Positions 23,331-35,764 are shown, counted from the first letter of the stretch. The stretch: 64,000 nucleotides of DNA from Panulirus ornatus (GCF_036320965.1 NC_092289.1:19869778-19933777); one strand, 5' to 3'. The notes: generated by a model not told the origin, from the letters alone. Numbers and translations: made by a program.

Positions 23331-24030
23331 GATTCCCCAGGGTTATTAGGTCTGTGGTTGCGCCATCGTAACCAAGGCTTGTACCGTCATGCGTTTTCCC
23401 TCGTAATAGCGAGACGTGATTGTCTCTCTGTAATTCACTGCCTGCGACACAGTGTTTAAGCAAATGATAAAGAAAAAAAAGAGCTTCATTCTCAAACACA
23501 CGCTGATGAAGGAGGCAGGAACAACAACACGGACGACCCTTGGGATACGATCCCCGACCTCGACCAGACAGGCTTTGGCATGCAAGCCATCGGTTGTGTG
23601 GGGTGGGAGTGAGGTGGGAGGACAGTCAATGCCCCGCACTGAGGGCGGGACGTCAAGGTGTGGAAATGGTCTGGTGTTTCCAGATACCCCCGCTGTGTCG
23701 TTCTGTGGGCCACGTTAGGTAGAGTGCAGTAGGGCAGGTCGTCGGGATGGTTGGTGTCGAGAGGTGTTACTTGTTCGTCCGGGAGACGTCCCCCTCCTGG
23801 CTTGGCTGAGCAACTCTAATGCTATATTTACCTGCGGTGACATGACAGTTCTGATGGGTAGAGGTCCAAGGAGGTGTGGGGGCTTTGCTCAGACGTCAGC
23901 CTCTGTCTCAGCCAATCGGACGACTAAGAGAGGGCTGAGTGATCCCCCCCGGTGATTGCCTCACTCCGGAGGTAGAAGGTGGCCATGTCTGTTGCGCAGA
24001 GAGTGCCGCCTGTCCACCATCAGTGACCCA
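23330..24030. other. Unique sequence, no gene recognised
   Basis: Mixed composition. The open frames on either strand are shadows without recognisable domains. Confidence 0.45.

Positions 24031-24033
<3 letters not shown>

Positions 24034-24105
<72 letters not shown>
24034..24105. repeat. (TA)n microsatellite
   Basis: Pure TA tract of about 72 bp. Confidence 0.97.
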
Positions 24106-24106
<1 letters not shown>

Positions 24107-24950
24107 CAAACCTTTGTTTTGAAACGGAGGAAGATTGAATCGTTGTAGCGAGACGTCTTGAGGGGGAGGGGGACGATGGAAGACGTCTCATGTGGTGTGT
24201 CAGACGCTGGTGCTTCTCCGTTCATCGCCACACGTAATGTGGCCAGATACGCGGACGACATTGATAGGGTAACGTTATGATTGTTACTTCTATATTCCAG
24301 CCACTGAGTCACGCAGAAGACTTGCAGTGTTACAGGGAACACCACCGCGTCACTGATCTCTTTGAAAGTGGAGAGGTATGATTTGGAGGAGGTAGGTGTG
24401 CCGCCACTGGCATACACACTACTCCAGATTCGTACCTGTGCTATTGATTGGTAAATTACAGCTTAAATGTAATTGCATGATCAGCCAAATTGCCTGAGGA
24501 GAGATCCAGAAATTCTGTCATACTAAACATTCTTGATGGGAAGGCACGGGAGATCTCATTAGGGTGATCTTCATAGCCAGGGACGTGAGAGAAGAAGTGG
24601 TATGAGTCAGTTGTTCAGTGAGTCTGATGATGAGTAAGACGAGTCAAAACTTGAGAGGCAAGACACACACGACCATGTCAACGTGAGTGTGTGTGTGTCC
24701 CCCCCCCCCCCCACCCTTCTAATTAACCCCTAATCAACATGATAGATTAGGGACGCCATAGTCGTTCATCAGTGGAGGGATTGTGGCCCCCCACCAGTAT
24801 ATCCTCGGGGACCTGCAGACTCATGAGAATTTGTTGTTTTTAAGGGTAGGGAGCAGTAGGTTCGTGCCTCCTGTGTAGAAGTGGACAGTGACCACCGTCA
24901 GGTAATACTGGGAGAAATAATTCTCTAACCATCGTAAATAATGAAACACC
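24106..24950. other. Unique sequence, no gene recognised
   Basis: No repeat or coding signature apart from a C12 run near 24702. Confidence 0.45.
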
Positions 24951-25072
<122 letters not shown>

Positions 25073-25539
25073 AGTGCTTAATTAATCTACTTATATCGGT
25101 ATTCCTGCGGATATACACATCCCTACCCTCCTGCCTACATTTATACACACATAAATATCTCAATTGTTGAAGTGTGAAGGTTTTGCCTGGTTTATCCCAT
25201 CACGCTGCAATATTTGAGAGAGGAATATTGCAGACGAGGAGGACGAGTGGGGTAAAAACCTTCACAATCCCATAAAACGTATTTATGAAAGCAGATATGC
25301 GCTTCCAGTTTGGGAGTCCGGCGTGAGGATTTTTCCCACTCTTTCTTTTAGTCTTTTCACGAACACACAGGCTCCAATTCCACACATTTTGCATTTTTTC
25401 GCAATTAGCGTCGGATGTTCGCGACTTCTAATTAGTTTCGTTACACTTCACTAGAATCTTAAACTTTTTTTTTTGTCTCCTTTGCGAAAAGTGTCCGGAA
25501 ATAACTGAAGAATTAATGAGGTAATGGTGTTGGAGGCGG

Positions 25540-25815
25540 TGAGTGCGTTCTTGGAGACGGGTGAATGCGTTCGTGGAGGCGGTGGCAGTCGTCTTGTAGG
25601 TGCCGTCAGTGGGCTGGGCTTCTAGAGTTGGTCTTGGAGATGCTGTAGGTGGCCTCGGAAGTGGTGGTGGCGGCGGGTGGTCTTTAGAGTGAGTAACCTT
25701 GGAGGTAATGGTTTCTGTGGTCTTAGAGGTAGTCAAGGCATTCTTGGAGGCTGGGACTGTGGAGTCAGCATTGGCATTTCGGGAGGTAATGGTGGTCATG
25801 CAAGTGGGAGGGGTA
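25540..25815. repeat. Strongly diverged G-rich minisatellite
   Basis: Irregular units of about 24-30 bp containing TTGGAGRYGGTG and TCTTGGAG. The minus-strand frame reads as a Thr/Ser-rich stretch. Unit boundaries are uncertain. Confidence 0.5.
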
Positions 25816-26749
25816 TTCACGTAGGGTCTGCAGGGTTGGTTTTTTGTTGAGATGATGGTATGGTGGTGGGCCTGCGAGTTCGTTCGTAGTAGTGTGTTTC
25901 CAGAGGTACAGTCTCGGAGACAGTGCTGGCAGCCTTAGGTCTTTGTAGTCCTGGAGATTGAAGGTGGAACCTAGAGCTAAAATGTCCTGGAAAATAAAGA
26001 AGGGGGGGGGGGGGGTTTCCTTGTGGTGAGGTCTGTTTGAGAATGGGATTTTGAGGGATGGAGGGACTTACTGATGATGATAACTGGTGATATAGGGAAG
26101 TAGGGGGAGAGGGGATAGGGGATGATAAGAACTGCCCTATATTACCTGGAACAATGATGGACCTTCGAGTTCTTGAGACCTAGATGGAAGGTTGTAAGAC
26201 CCCCGAGACGGCGTCGGGCCCGAGGACACCGAGGTAAGTCATTAAGGCTGGACAGAGGAGGCTGATCACCTGGCTTTGTGACTGGAAGATGGAATATGTA
26301 TGTATCTCTTGTGACTAGAGTTAGGCTAAAGTTTTTAATGTTCCTCAGGTGTAGGATTCCCATTCGAGGACAGGGAACTCATTCCAGCCCAGAGCTCGAC
26401 GGAAATGATGCGGGAAGAACCAGAAATGACGGTAGAATTGGCTGGAAAACACTCGCCAAGTTATCAAGTGAACGGCCGACCAGACTTGAGGCTGGAACAG
26501 CAGTAGTCGTCAAGCATATCTTTTATTTTATTTTTATATCTTATTTTTCATGAGACGTGAGGTAAAAGATCCCCAAACAATTTTTTTCCCTTTTTTTTAA
26601 TTGAATCATCAGAGACAAATGTTCCTTCTGCCGGTCATTATTTGGGTGATAATGTCGAGTCACTGGAAAAAGGAATGTTGTGGTCTTCGTGGTCTCAAGG
26701 GCCATGGAGCGACTTCATGGCCAGGCCGGCATCCAAAATTCCTTAAATA

Positions 26750-26753
<4 letters not shown>

Positions 26754-26820
<67 letters not shown>
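26754..26820. repeat. (CA)n microsatellite
   Basis: Pure CA tract of 67 bp. Confidence 0.97.
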
Positions 26821-26822
<2 letters not shown>

Positions 26823-26984
26823 TATGGGCTGGACACAAACTGATGGCCCTACCGCAAGTGCCAGGGAAGGAAAAGCAATTCCGAAACCGGATTTTAAAGA
26901 AGTGAAATAGTCTGCCGGTGCAAAAGGGAGGGGACGCCAGCTGGAAGCGTTGGTAACACCGCCGGTGAAGGCTCGGCTTCCGTG

Positions 26985-27370
26985 GAGGCCTGGAACATTC
27001 CTCACCGTGGATGAAAACAGAGTCCCGGATCTATGAATGAAGGCGTTCCTGGAACATTGCTCATGGTCAGTGAGAATGGTCCTCGAGCTTGGATCATGGT
27101 GGATGAGAGCGCTCCTGGAACGCTCTTCCCGAAGGATGAGAAGAATCCTGGAACATTCTTGAGGAAGGATGAGAAGACTCTGGAACATTCTTCACGAAGG
27201 ATGAGAACTCTTCTAGAACAGTCTTCAGGGAGGATGAGTAACACTCCTCGAACGTTCTTCACGAAGGACGAGAACACTCCTGTAACACTTCGCAAAGGAT
27301 AGGAACAGTCCTGGAACATTCACCTTAGTGGATGATTACAGTGCAGTCGTGGGACGTTCTTCACGGTGGA
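26985..27370. repeat. About 30-bp diverged minisatellite
   Basis: About 12 units based on CCTGGAACATTCTTC followed by ACGAAGGATGAGAA, with substantial substitution and length variation. Confidence 0.82.
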
Positions 27371-27529
27371 TTCCAACAGATGTATGCCATTTGAGCGCTG
27401 AGAGCTCCTAAAGGCTTCAGGGCATTAAGGGCCCAGTGGGTGGATCGGCCAAGAAATGGAAGCCATTCCTGTAATCCAATTGTCCCGCCTGGAACGCTGA
27501 CCGCCGACTGGACAAGTTGGTCTTGGAAG

Positions 27530-27960
27530 AGGCAACATTGTCCCTTGTCTGGGTGGTGCGGCTGGACCCGGCTTTTGTCTTGGTGGTACAGGAGGACCCA
27601 GCTTTGTCTTGGTGGTGCAGGAGGACCCGGCTATGTCTTGATGGTGCAGGAGGACCCGGCTTTCTCTTGGTGGTACAGGAGGACCCGGCTTTCTCTTGGT
27701 GGTACAGGAGGACCCGGCTTTGCCTTGATGGTACGGAAGGACCCGGCTATGTCTTGATGATGCAGGAGGACCCAGCTTTCTCTTGGTGGTACAGGAGAAC
27801 CCGGCTTTGTCCTGGTGGTGCAGGAAGACCCGGCTTTGTCCTGGAGGTACAGGGGAACCCAGCTTTGTCTTGGTGGTGCAGGAAGACCCGGCTTTGCCTT
27901 GGTAATGCAAGAGAACCTGGTGTTTGTTTGGTGGTGCGGGATCCAGCATTATCAATGTAT
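27530..27960. repeat. 29-bp minisatellite
   Basis: About 14 units of CAGGAGGACCCGGCTTT plus CTCTTGGTGGTA. The period is not a multiple of three, so long frames cycle through three different peptides. Confidence 0.93.
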
Positions 27961-28019
27961 ACCTAGATTACTCATGGCAGGCAGGGCAGGGTTTACCACA
28001 AGGGGTAAGGAATGTTGTT

Positions 28020-28350
28020 AGCATAGTAGCCTAATGTGTTTGTTGTCGTGGAAGCATCTCTTGTTATAGTCAGTCTAGCTGTGGTGTTCGTGGGTGTTAC
28101 GACTCAACTGTGGTGCCTGTATTCATAGCTGCTGTCTTTCGTGGAAGCTATAGCTTAGCTATGGTGTTGGTGTTTCCATAGCAGACGTCTTCTTGGTGGT
28201 TGTAGGCTAAGGTGTAGTATTGCTAGCCCTTTGTATTCGTGTAGGTGTTTGTAGGATTGGTAGGATTTACCTGTGATCGTGATGTGGAGGCACGGCCTTC
28301 CCTTGTGAGTTATGTGTTAGTTTTGGTCGTGATCTTGGGTTAAGTGGTAT
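28020..28350. other. GT-rich degenerate sequence
   Basis: Loose recurrences of TAGCTGTGGTGTTCG and CGTGGAAGC suggest an old, unresolvable tandem repeat. No gene seen. Confidence 0.4.
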
Positions 28351-28389
28351 CATGGGGGTGTGGAAAGGGGGGGGGGGGCTCAGACAGGC

Positions 28390-28390
<1 letters not shown>

Positions 28391-28441
<51 letters not shown>
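28391..28441. repeat. (GT)n microsatellite
   Basis: Pure GT tract of 51 bp preceded by a G11 run. Confidence 0.96.
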
Positions 28442-28444
<3 letters not shown>

Positions 28445-28879
28445 GAGAGAGGGTGATAAAGGGGAAGTTCACGTCATTACAAGTCATTAGATTGTTTATC
28501 TGGAATTCGTATCGATTTCGATGCAATTTTCCTTCGTTCATGAATCTTTATTAATCGTCCTCTGTCGCCACCTCGTTTTCTTTTCTCTTTCTCTTCCCCT
28601 TTTATATTTGTCTTTCATTTCCATTCCTTTTCTCCATCTTCTTTGCTCCCTTCCACCTTCTTCCGTGTCCTCCAACTCCTCCATCTCTTGTTTTTGCATC
28701 GTGGGACATCGCATCTTTCTCCTTATCGGCTTTCCCCATTCCTTCTCCTCCTCTTCCTTTTCTCTCACATTTCCTCCTACTTTCCTTGGTGTCTGTTCTA
28801 TATTTTGCAGTCGTTTTTAAGTAATGTCAATTCCTTAACGTTGCTTCCTATCCTTCTTGTTATTCTCATTCTGTATTTA

Positions 28880-29180
28880 GTGGAAAGGGGTTGGTGGTGG
28901 GGGGAAGTCTTAGAGAAGGTGGTCCGGGGGTCTGTTTTTGAAGGGAGGGGGGTTTTGAGAGACGCTGGTCCAGGGGGTCTTCTTCTTTCGAAGGAAAGGG
29001 ACTTCTGGAAGTTCTGATGCAGGGGTCTATTCTAGAAGGAGGGATGTGTCCTAGAGAGGCTGGTGCAAAGGCCCTTTTTTTTTTTAGATAGAAGGAAAAG
29101 GGGTTCCTAGAAACGCTGAACCAAGAGCCTTTATTCTAGAAGGTATGGGAGTTCTAGAAACGCTGGTCCAGGATCCTTTT
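28880..29180. repeat. About 60-bp degenerate tandem repeat
   Basis: Four to five units with GAAGGAGGG, AGARACGCTGGTCCAG and a T-rich end. Units average about 60 bp and are strongly diverged. Confidence 0.65.
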
Positions 29181-29193
29181 CTCTCTCTCTCTC

Positions 29194-29279
<86 letters not shown>
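29180..29279. repeat. Compound (CT)n(GTCT)n(CT)n microsatellite
   Basis: CT tract interrupted by about seven GTCT units. Confidence 0.96.
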
Positions 29280-29280
<1 letters not shown>

Positions 29281-29474
29281 ACGGGTCGAGTGGATAGGGG
29301 TGGGGTGCTCTTGTCCCAGGCGCTGGCTGAGGATTATACAAAATGGAATCGAGGAACTGTTTAATCTTGCGTGTTATTGAGGTCGTCCTTCCTGAAGGCA
29401 GGGGAGGGGTGTGACGTCACCTGCTGGATTAGTCGTCAGTCTCGTGGCTGGCAAGGGACACCCCCCCCCCCCCA

Positions 29475-29930
29475 CCTCCCACGTACTGGTGGTGAGGTGG
29501 GTCCCACGTACTGATGGCTATTTGGGCCTCCTACGTACTGGTGGCGAGGTGGGTTCCACGTACCCGTGGCTGGCTGGGCCCCACGTACTGGTGACGAGGT
29601 GGGTCCCACGTACTGGTGGTGAGGTGGGTTCCACGTACCCGTGGCTGGCTGGGCCCCACGTACTGGTGACGAGGTGGGTCCCACGTACTGGTGGTGAGGT
29701 GGGTCCCACGTACTGATGGCTATCTGGGCCCCCTACGTACTGGTGGCAAGGTGGGTTCCACGTACCCGTGGCTGGCTGGGCCCCAATTACTGGTGACGAG
29801 GCGAGTCCCACGTGCTTTTGGCTGGTAGGCCCCACTTACTTGTGGCTGGCTGGGCCCCACGTACAGGTGACGAGCTGGTTCCCCTCGTATACTTGTGGCT
29901 GGTTGGGCCCCACGTCTAGGTAGGGTACCC
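29475..29930. repeat. 25-bp minisatellite with 75-bp higher-order unit
   Basis: Three related 25-mers recur in a fixed order around 29530-29720: GTACTGGTGACGAGGTGGG-type, GTACTGGTGGTGAGGTGGG-type, and GTACCCGTGGCTGGCTGGG-type, each closing with CCCAC or TCCAC. Two near-identical 75-bp trimers are visible; the ends are single diverged 25-mers. 75 is divisible by three, giving pseudo-ORFs. Confidence 0.9.
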
Positions 29931-30089
29931 CACGGGGCCCTTGCTCTCCCCTCCCGCCCCACCCACCACATCATATAGATGGTCCTTCCCCTCAGTAGCC
30001 TCTCGTGCTCTCTTCCTTTCAAGCCTCTCACTCACCCCCCTTTCCCACTTGCTCTCTCCCAGCCACATATCTGCACCACGAATGAAGCT

Positions 30090-30090
<1 letters not shown>

Positions 30091-30128
<38 letters not shown>
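30091..30128. repeat. (AC)n microsatellite
   Basis: Pure AC tract. A TG tract follows at 30342-30366. Confidence 0.95.
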
Positions 30129-30132
<4 letters not shown>

Positions 30133-30680
30133 ACCAAGCGGAGGTCGAAATACTATAATCCGTGCCACATAACACAGCAAAAAAAAGGACAAAAAAAAAC
30201 TTCAAATTAAGTTTCTGTATAATATTTCCTTCCCACATTGGGTGGTGCCACGAGGGAATCCACACCACACCACGCTCTTATTTACCACGGGATGTATACA
30301 CATAGGCCAGCGTTCGTTGCACTACCTCAGGTGACAGCACGACTGTGTGTGTGTGTGTGTGTGTGTGCCATGGGTCTACTGTCATGCATGCCTTGGCACG
30401 CCTGAGGCACTGTCATGTGTACGTATGCATGGGCTAGTGTCCCGGCCACGCATGACAGTGTTCGGAGTTATGCATTTTCTCATAAAAAAAAATAGAAAAA
30501 CATCAAGAAACTTCATCGCCGATCGTCTGTACGAAGAAGGGGATAGCGGGAACCAGTTGCAGAATACGCCAGTAACTGTACATAATGCTGATTACGAAAG
30601 AATGAATAACGGTACACGCGACAAAAAAAAAAAAAAAATAGATGAAACCGACGTTGACACAAAATGCCTGTGTTACGTGA

Positions 30681-30682
<2 letters not shown>

Positions 30683-30722
<40 letters not shown>
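30683..30722. repeat. (TG)n microsatellite
   Basis: Pure TG tract of 40 bp. Confidence 0.95.
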
Positions 30723-30724
<2 letters not shown>

Positions 30725-30887
30725 GTGCGTCGGTCGCCTGTCGTAGCACCTTCTTGCTACCGATCATGGCGTAGGCGGCTCTCCTGGCAGCCACGGGACT
30801 AGGACGCTCCTCTTCCTTCGGGAGGAGAGGCGGGTCTGTCCTGCCACCACAAAAGTCAGATGGACACTGTCGATATGATTTTAGAAC

Positions 30888-30889
<2 letters not shown>

Positions 30890-30961
<72 letters not shown>
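30890..30961. repeat. (GA)n microsatellite
   Basis: Pure GA tract of 72 bp. Confidence 0.97.
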
Positions 30962-30964
<3 letters not shown>

Positions 30965-31349
30965 TGTTCTAGATCTCATATGACTTGAGTCCACGTTTCC
31001 CTTGGTTGTTATGGGCGTCGGTGGTTGTGGCTGGTCCCAGAGCAGAGCGTTGTAGGTTGTGATCTGTCGGGTTGTTTGCACCCGCACTTGCTCCCCCCTG
31101 CACCATCGGTTCCCTCCGTCTCGTGTGTTGATTGTAGGTAGACGTGTTTCCCCCCCAACACACGAGAATGGTTCCTCATCGTTCATCTAATGTCCCCCTG
31201 CCCGCTGCACTTAACCCCCCTGGGTTTTTATGTATATATACCGTCGCCTCTCTTACAGGAATTCCGGGCCAGTCGTTGTCCTGATAGGCTACGGGGCCCA
31301 GCGTTTTCTCCTTTTGACCCTGTCACCGGCGGGGTTTAAATCGTCCCCC

Positions 31350-31720
31350 CGGCCGGTTATTTAAATGGTTCCCGGGGAAGGAGGTGGGTGGAGGAAGGAG
31401 GAGGGGTGGTGGGAGTATTTACTTCGTTCGGAGCGGGTCGTTTTAATGGTTGCCGGGGAGGGAGGTGGACGAGGGGAGAGGGAGGGACGAGGGAAGTTAT
31501 TCACTTGGCTTCGCAGTGGGTTGTTTAAATGGTTCCCCAGGGGTCATTTGGATAGTTCCCGAGGATCATTTGATTATCTCCAGGATGGTTATTTCAGTGG
31601 TTCCTGGCCTGTTAGAACCACCGGGGTTGTTTAATTGGTTCCCGAAAGATTTCAGTGAGACACGTTGTAGTTTATTTAAATGGCTTCTGACCTGTTTCTC
31701 AGATGGTTCCCTATTGGGTA
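31350..31720. repeat. Degenerate repeat with TTTAAATGGTTCCC core
   Basis: The motif recurs at about 31360, 31440, 31525, 31550, 31590, 31635 and 31675 with variants such as TTTAATTGGTTCCC and TTTCAGTGGTTCC. Spacing is irregular. Confidence 0.6.
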
Positions 31721-31913
31721 CTTAGGGAGCGAGGTGGGAGCGAGGGTGGGTGAGCCGGGTGAGGTGTGGTGTATATGTGTATGTGCGGTATACCCAGGGT
31801 TGCGTATGATGGTCCGTGCACGTGTTGCATGACATACATTGGTATGTTACCGTAGGGCGTATGTAGTTTTCGGCAGTGTGGCGTATTTATCGCAGCGTTA
31901 CGCTCTGAGTGTG

Positions 31914-31954
31914 TGTCACACACACACAACACACACACACACACACACACACAC

Positions 31955-31997
<43 letters not shown>
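31914..31997. repeat. (CA)n microsatellite
   Basis: CA tract of about 84 bp with two AAC interruptions. Confidence 0.96.
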
Positions 31998-32142
31998 CAT
32001 CATCATGCACACATACATGATTCCGTTGTATCTTTCGCTGTACATCTCGTGTGTTTGTGCTGTGTGATTAGATAAGGCCATTTCATTAAATCCTCTGCCT
32101 TGGGCATCCTTTCACTTCAGAAGCCTACGATCTCATGGCATG

Positions 32143-32143
<1 letters not shown>

Positions 32144-32200
<57 letters not shown>
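32144..32200. repeat. (TG)n microsatellite
   Basis: Pure TG tract of 57 bp. Confidence 0.96.
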
Positions 32201-32202
<2 letters not shown>

Positions 32203-32754
32203 CATGTGTAGAGGGAGACTTTTGGGGGGTCGGGGGTTGCACCCCCTGACAGGATCCAGTGTTGCCTCGCTACTCCCCCTCCTCCCTCCCCCCCCCCCCG
32301 CCCCCCCACTCTCCCCAGGAACTAATTAAATGCATAAAGAAAAACAACATTTTCAGGTCAGGTTATATGAGGTCATTAAGTCTGCCTTTATGATGATCTT
32401 CAGCGCTGAGGGAGGGGGAAGGGGGGGGAAACCTTGTGTCTGGGTATGTCAGGTGGCCTGAGTTCGTGGGTGTGAGGGAGTGCGTGTGGTCTGGTGAGTG
32501 CGTTTAGGTGCCGGGGAGTAAGTGTGGGTTAAGTGAGTGGGAGAGGTTGTGGGCGTGGGAGGGGGAGTGTGTGTAAGCGTTGGTGTGAGGGTGTAGGCGT
32601 GGGACGGAGAGCGTGTAGGTGTGTGGGGAGTGTGTGGGCGTTTGAGGGAGTGTGTGGGCGTAGGAGGGAGAGCCAGAGAGCCGGGCGGCGCGGAAATACA
32701 GCGTCCGGTCCCATTGTCGGGCAGGGCGTGGCAACGCGCCCCTCCCCATCCTCC

Positions 32755-33420
32755 CACCAACATTACTACCACCACATTATCCCCAACACTACCACTACCA
32801 CCAACACTATCCCCAACACCTTCCCCATCCTCCCGGACATCAAAACCGCCAACACTCTGCCCCATTCTCCCGCCAACACCACCACCACCACCACCACCAC
32901 CAACACCACCACCACCACCAACACTACTTGTTCTCCTGCTAAAGCCACCTCCAACATTATCCCCCTCCCCCCCAACTCTTGCCACCCAGCACAACCACTG
33001 ACACCACTGCCACCAACACTAGCTCCAACACTATCTCCAACAACCCCTTCTCCCCCCAATTCTTCTTTCAGAGCAGTGCTACCAACACCACTCCAACAAT
33101 ACTGGAACACTTTCTCTCTCCTCCCCCCATCGGCAGTGCTTGCAACACCGCTTCAACACTGTATAGCAACACCAGCAACACTGCCTCTTACACTTCCTGG
33201 AAAACAGCCTTCTACATCCAGCATCATCACCAACATCAACACCACCGTAGCCCTACCCCCAACATTATCTCCCTCACTACCACCATCATTACACCAACAC
33301 TCACCTGGCCTCAACGCCATCTCCACCACTACCCCGATCATTACACCAACGCTCACTCACCTCCCAGCGCTATCGTCAACACTACTCCACCACTTCCTCC
33401 ATCACTACCCCGCCCCCTCC
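32755..33420. repeat. CCA/AAC-rich cryptic repeat region
   Basis: Imperfect (CCA)n at about 32877-32930 lies within a longer low-complexity region of AACACTACCACC-type words. A 423-codon plus frame across it is Thr/Pro/Asn-rich, continues into CT repeats and has no domain, so it is treated as a repeat translation. Confidence 0.75.
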
Positions 33421-33505
33421 CAAAACTTCATAAATATATCCAATGGCAAAAAACTGGAGCTTAATTGGGAGGCGGTGTCCTCTTTCTGCCCTCCTCCTCC
33501 TCCTC

Positions 33506-33509
<4 letters not shown>

Positions 33510-33566
<57 letters not shown>

Positions 33567-33598
33567 CGGTGAGCGCTACCCGCTTGCCGTGTTCCTGC

Positions 33599-33673
<75 letters not shown>
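33510..33673. repeat. Two (CT)n microsatellites
   Basis: CT tracts at 33510-33563 and 33603-33673, separated by about 40 bp of unique sequence. Confidence 0.97.
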
Positions 33674-33676
<3 letters not shown>

Positions 33677-33784
33677 TTCTTTTCCTCTCCCATGCGCCTT
33701 CCTTCTCCACCCCCCCCCTACTGAGGGAGTACGCCGTGTCAGCTGTCAGGAGAATCACTTGGTCCGCTAACAACCTCGGGGAGG

Positions 33785-34380
33785 TCAATTACCGCTGGTT
33801 GTAACGGGAGAACCATCGTTCGCCTGGTGATGTCTCCCGCTCGCTCGTTCAAACCTGTGTGGTTCGCCATTTTTTTCGTAGTGGCAGCTTTTGTGGTTGG
33901 ATTTCGTCTTCCAGTATTGTCTCTTGTACTGGATATCTTTTCCAGTGATGTCTCTTGTATTGGCTAGGTTAGAGCCTGGCGGCTTATCATAGCCGGGGAA
34001 GGTAGTTGTCTTAAGCTCGCTCATAATATCAGCTTAGCACAGGGGATCACGTAGGGCTAACATAGCCAAGGGGGGGTAGAGCGATCCAAGTTAGATACGC
34101 CGCGTCTCTCTACCACACACAGCCAGGTTCGTCAGCTGGGGTTGGCGGGAGACGGCCCAGAAAGCGAAGGACACATTTCCCCCGCGTGTGTGTCCGGTTT
34201 GTGCCGAAATTGACTTTGCCCGGCATTAGGTACGCCAAACAACATTACGGCTGAATTTTGATGCAATTTGGTGACATTATCGCCGGGGTTTATAGACCGT
34301 GAATAATAAGAGGCAAATATTTCGGTTAAGTCTGAGCGACGTGGTTGTATATAATTTTGCGTCTTGGGGGTTTTAGACCG
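33785..34380. other. Mostly unique sequence
   Basis: A short imperfect duplication of CCAGTRWTGTCTCTTGTAYTGG-like words at about 33910-33965. A 79-codon minus frame (33785-34024) spans that duplication and has no recognised domain. Confidence 0.4.
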
Positions 34381-34395
34381 GGTTGTGGGTTGTGC

Positions 34396-34398
<3 letters not shown>

Positions 34399-34432
<34 letters not shown>
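34399..34432. repeat. (AC)n immediately 5' of SINE copy 2
   Basis: Pure AC tract directly joined to the SINE 5' end; the SINE 3' end is joined to TG. Confidence 0.95.
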
Positions 34433-34435
<3 letters not shown>

Positions 34436-34602
34436 GTGTAGCGGTAAGCGCTACTGACCGCCACGCACGTACGGGCCGCCTGGGATCAAACCTGCAAAGG
34501 TTCGAATCCAGGTTCCGGCAGCTGGTCCACAGTCCACCTTGCTGTTCATCCTTCCCTTTGTGGATGCTTGATAATAGGGGTTCCAGCCGTAGACTGGGGT
34601 GT
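34433..34602 (+). mobile_element. tRNA-derived SINE, copy 2 (best preserved)
   Basis: Starts GTGGTGTAGCGGTAAGCG, a typical tRNA D-arm/A-box, and continues CTACTGACCGCCACGCACGT and CCTGGGATCAAACC, then the B-box GGTTCGAATCC (34499-34509), TTCCGGCAGCTGGTCCACAG, TCCACC..GCTGTTCATCC and AGACTGGGGTGTATC, before (TG)n. The internal promoter boxes identify it as a Pol III SINE. Three copies with the same block order confirm it is interspersed. Confidence 0.82.
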
Positions 34603-34636
34603 ATCTGTGTGTGTGTGTGTGTGTATTTGTGTATGT

Positions 34637-34668
<32 letters not shown>
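34602..34668. repeat. (TG)n tail of SINE copy 2
   Basis: TG tract with TATT and TATG interruptions. Confidence 0.95.
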
Positions 34669-34671
<3 letters not shown>

Positions 34672-34799
34672 TACAGAGGGGTAGACACAGTTTATATGTA
34701 TGAAGTTGAGAGACGGAACAACACCAGTATAAAACTCTCTCCTCGTAAAAAAACAACTAATAATCACACTGGTTATATGTAGGATTTTTATAGGGACAA

Positions 34800-34930
34800 A
34801 AGTCCTTAACATCTCTTTTATATCCCATCCTTCACCCTTCAGGGCCAGGCCAAAGGTTACGCCTTATTACCCCATCAGGGATCGAACCATCCCATGCTTG
34901 ATCAATGGGCCAGTAACGTCGGGTCGTAAC
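34800..34930 (-). mobile_element. Possible second-family SINE fragment
   Basis: On the minus strand, GACGTTACTGGCCCATTG precedes a perfect B-box GGTTCGATCC (plus-strand 34879-34888) by about 35 bp. It is followed by CTGATGGGGTAATAAGGCG and a TATAAAAGAGATG tail. Spacing fits a tRNA-like promoter, but it is a single copy with a weak A-box. Confidence 0.35.
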
Positions 34931-34934
34931 GTCG

Positions 34935-35000
34935 TGTTCATCGTACCTTTGCGATCAGGGATGGTACCTTTGTGCTCAAGGATCGTACCGTTTTATTCGG
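34935..35000. repeat. Dispersed 21-bp family, short diverged locus
   Basis: About three units around TCGTACCTTTGCGATCAGGG and TGTGCTCAAGGATCGTACCG. Confidence 0.6.
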
Positions 35001-35059
35001 ACAGTTAACTTCCGTTGCTCATTGCTGTTTCCAGTCTGGCCATCAGTGAAGTTAATGAA

Positions 35060-35760
35060 CCGAACGTAATTTTAATGTCTTTTCTGGACACACCCAGTGA
35101 GTGAGTCGGGCGGGGAAATGTGGCGATCCGCGTTGTATCCAGGAGCTGGGGAGGGAGTGCCAGGAGGAGCCGCCGCCCCTCCGACAGTACAGTATTATAC
35201 CTGGACGGATTGTCGGCCCCCCCGGGCTCACGGCACCGGTGGCTAACTCGGCTAAGACCACGGCGGGAGTTGGAGATCAAACTCCCCAAGTTAGGCAAGG
35301 GAGAGGAAGTTGGTGCCAGGGAGACATACGCTGTGTCTCGCGCGAGTTTTACGGAAGATATGCAATAATCTCGGGGCCAGCGCTTCTCACTCTTCCCCTA
35401 ATGTATTTGCCTCCAAGGCAAGTACAAGAACGTATGATTTACATTCGACGCTTTTGCAACGCCGCCCCGACCCTCACCCATCACGACACTGCTTGTTCGC
35501 TGTTGCTTGGTGCTTCCAGATTGCCAGCGATGCGTGGTTTGTGTGTGGGAGTCACCATAGGATACTGCATGGTTGCACCTCGCTATGCGTTATGCTATAT
35601 CCCGTTGCTATAGAGATAGCCAGACGCCTCGGAATCTCCCCCAGGTGAGCGATCATATATCAAAAGCCCTTTTGTGACTTGCCGACCCGCCCGGTGGACG
35701 TGACCGACTTCCTGAGCGCTGCGGGAGTCTCTCAGAGATACAAGGGACCCATGGGAAAGG
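35060..35760. other. Unique CpG-containing sequence
   Basis: A 170-codon plus frame (35101-35613) has non-repetitive composition, but I recognise no domain, Kozak context or splice boundaries. Its coding status is unresolved. Confidence 0.3.
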
Positions 35761-35762
35761 AA

Positions 35763-35764
<2 letters not shown>

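Noticed and set aside
30340..30800. 151-residue plus frame with mixed composition
   Set aside because: Bounded by VCVC microsatellite translation and a K-run from an A15 tract. No domain.
32533..33804. 423-residue Thr/Pro/Asn-rich protein
   Set aside because: Spans CCA/AAC cryptic repeats and two CT microsatellites. No domain.
35239..35290. tRNA-like element (GTGGCTAACTCGGCTAAG...GAGATCAAACTCCC)
   Set aside because: There is an A-box-like word and a 7-bp hairpin, but the B-box is imperfect and no cloverleaf can be formed.
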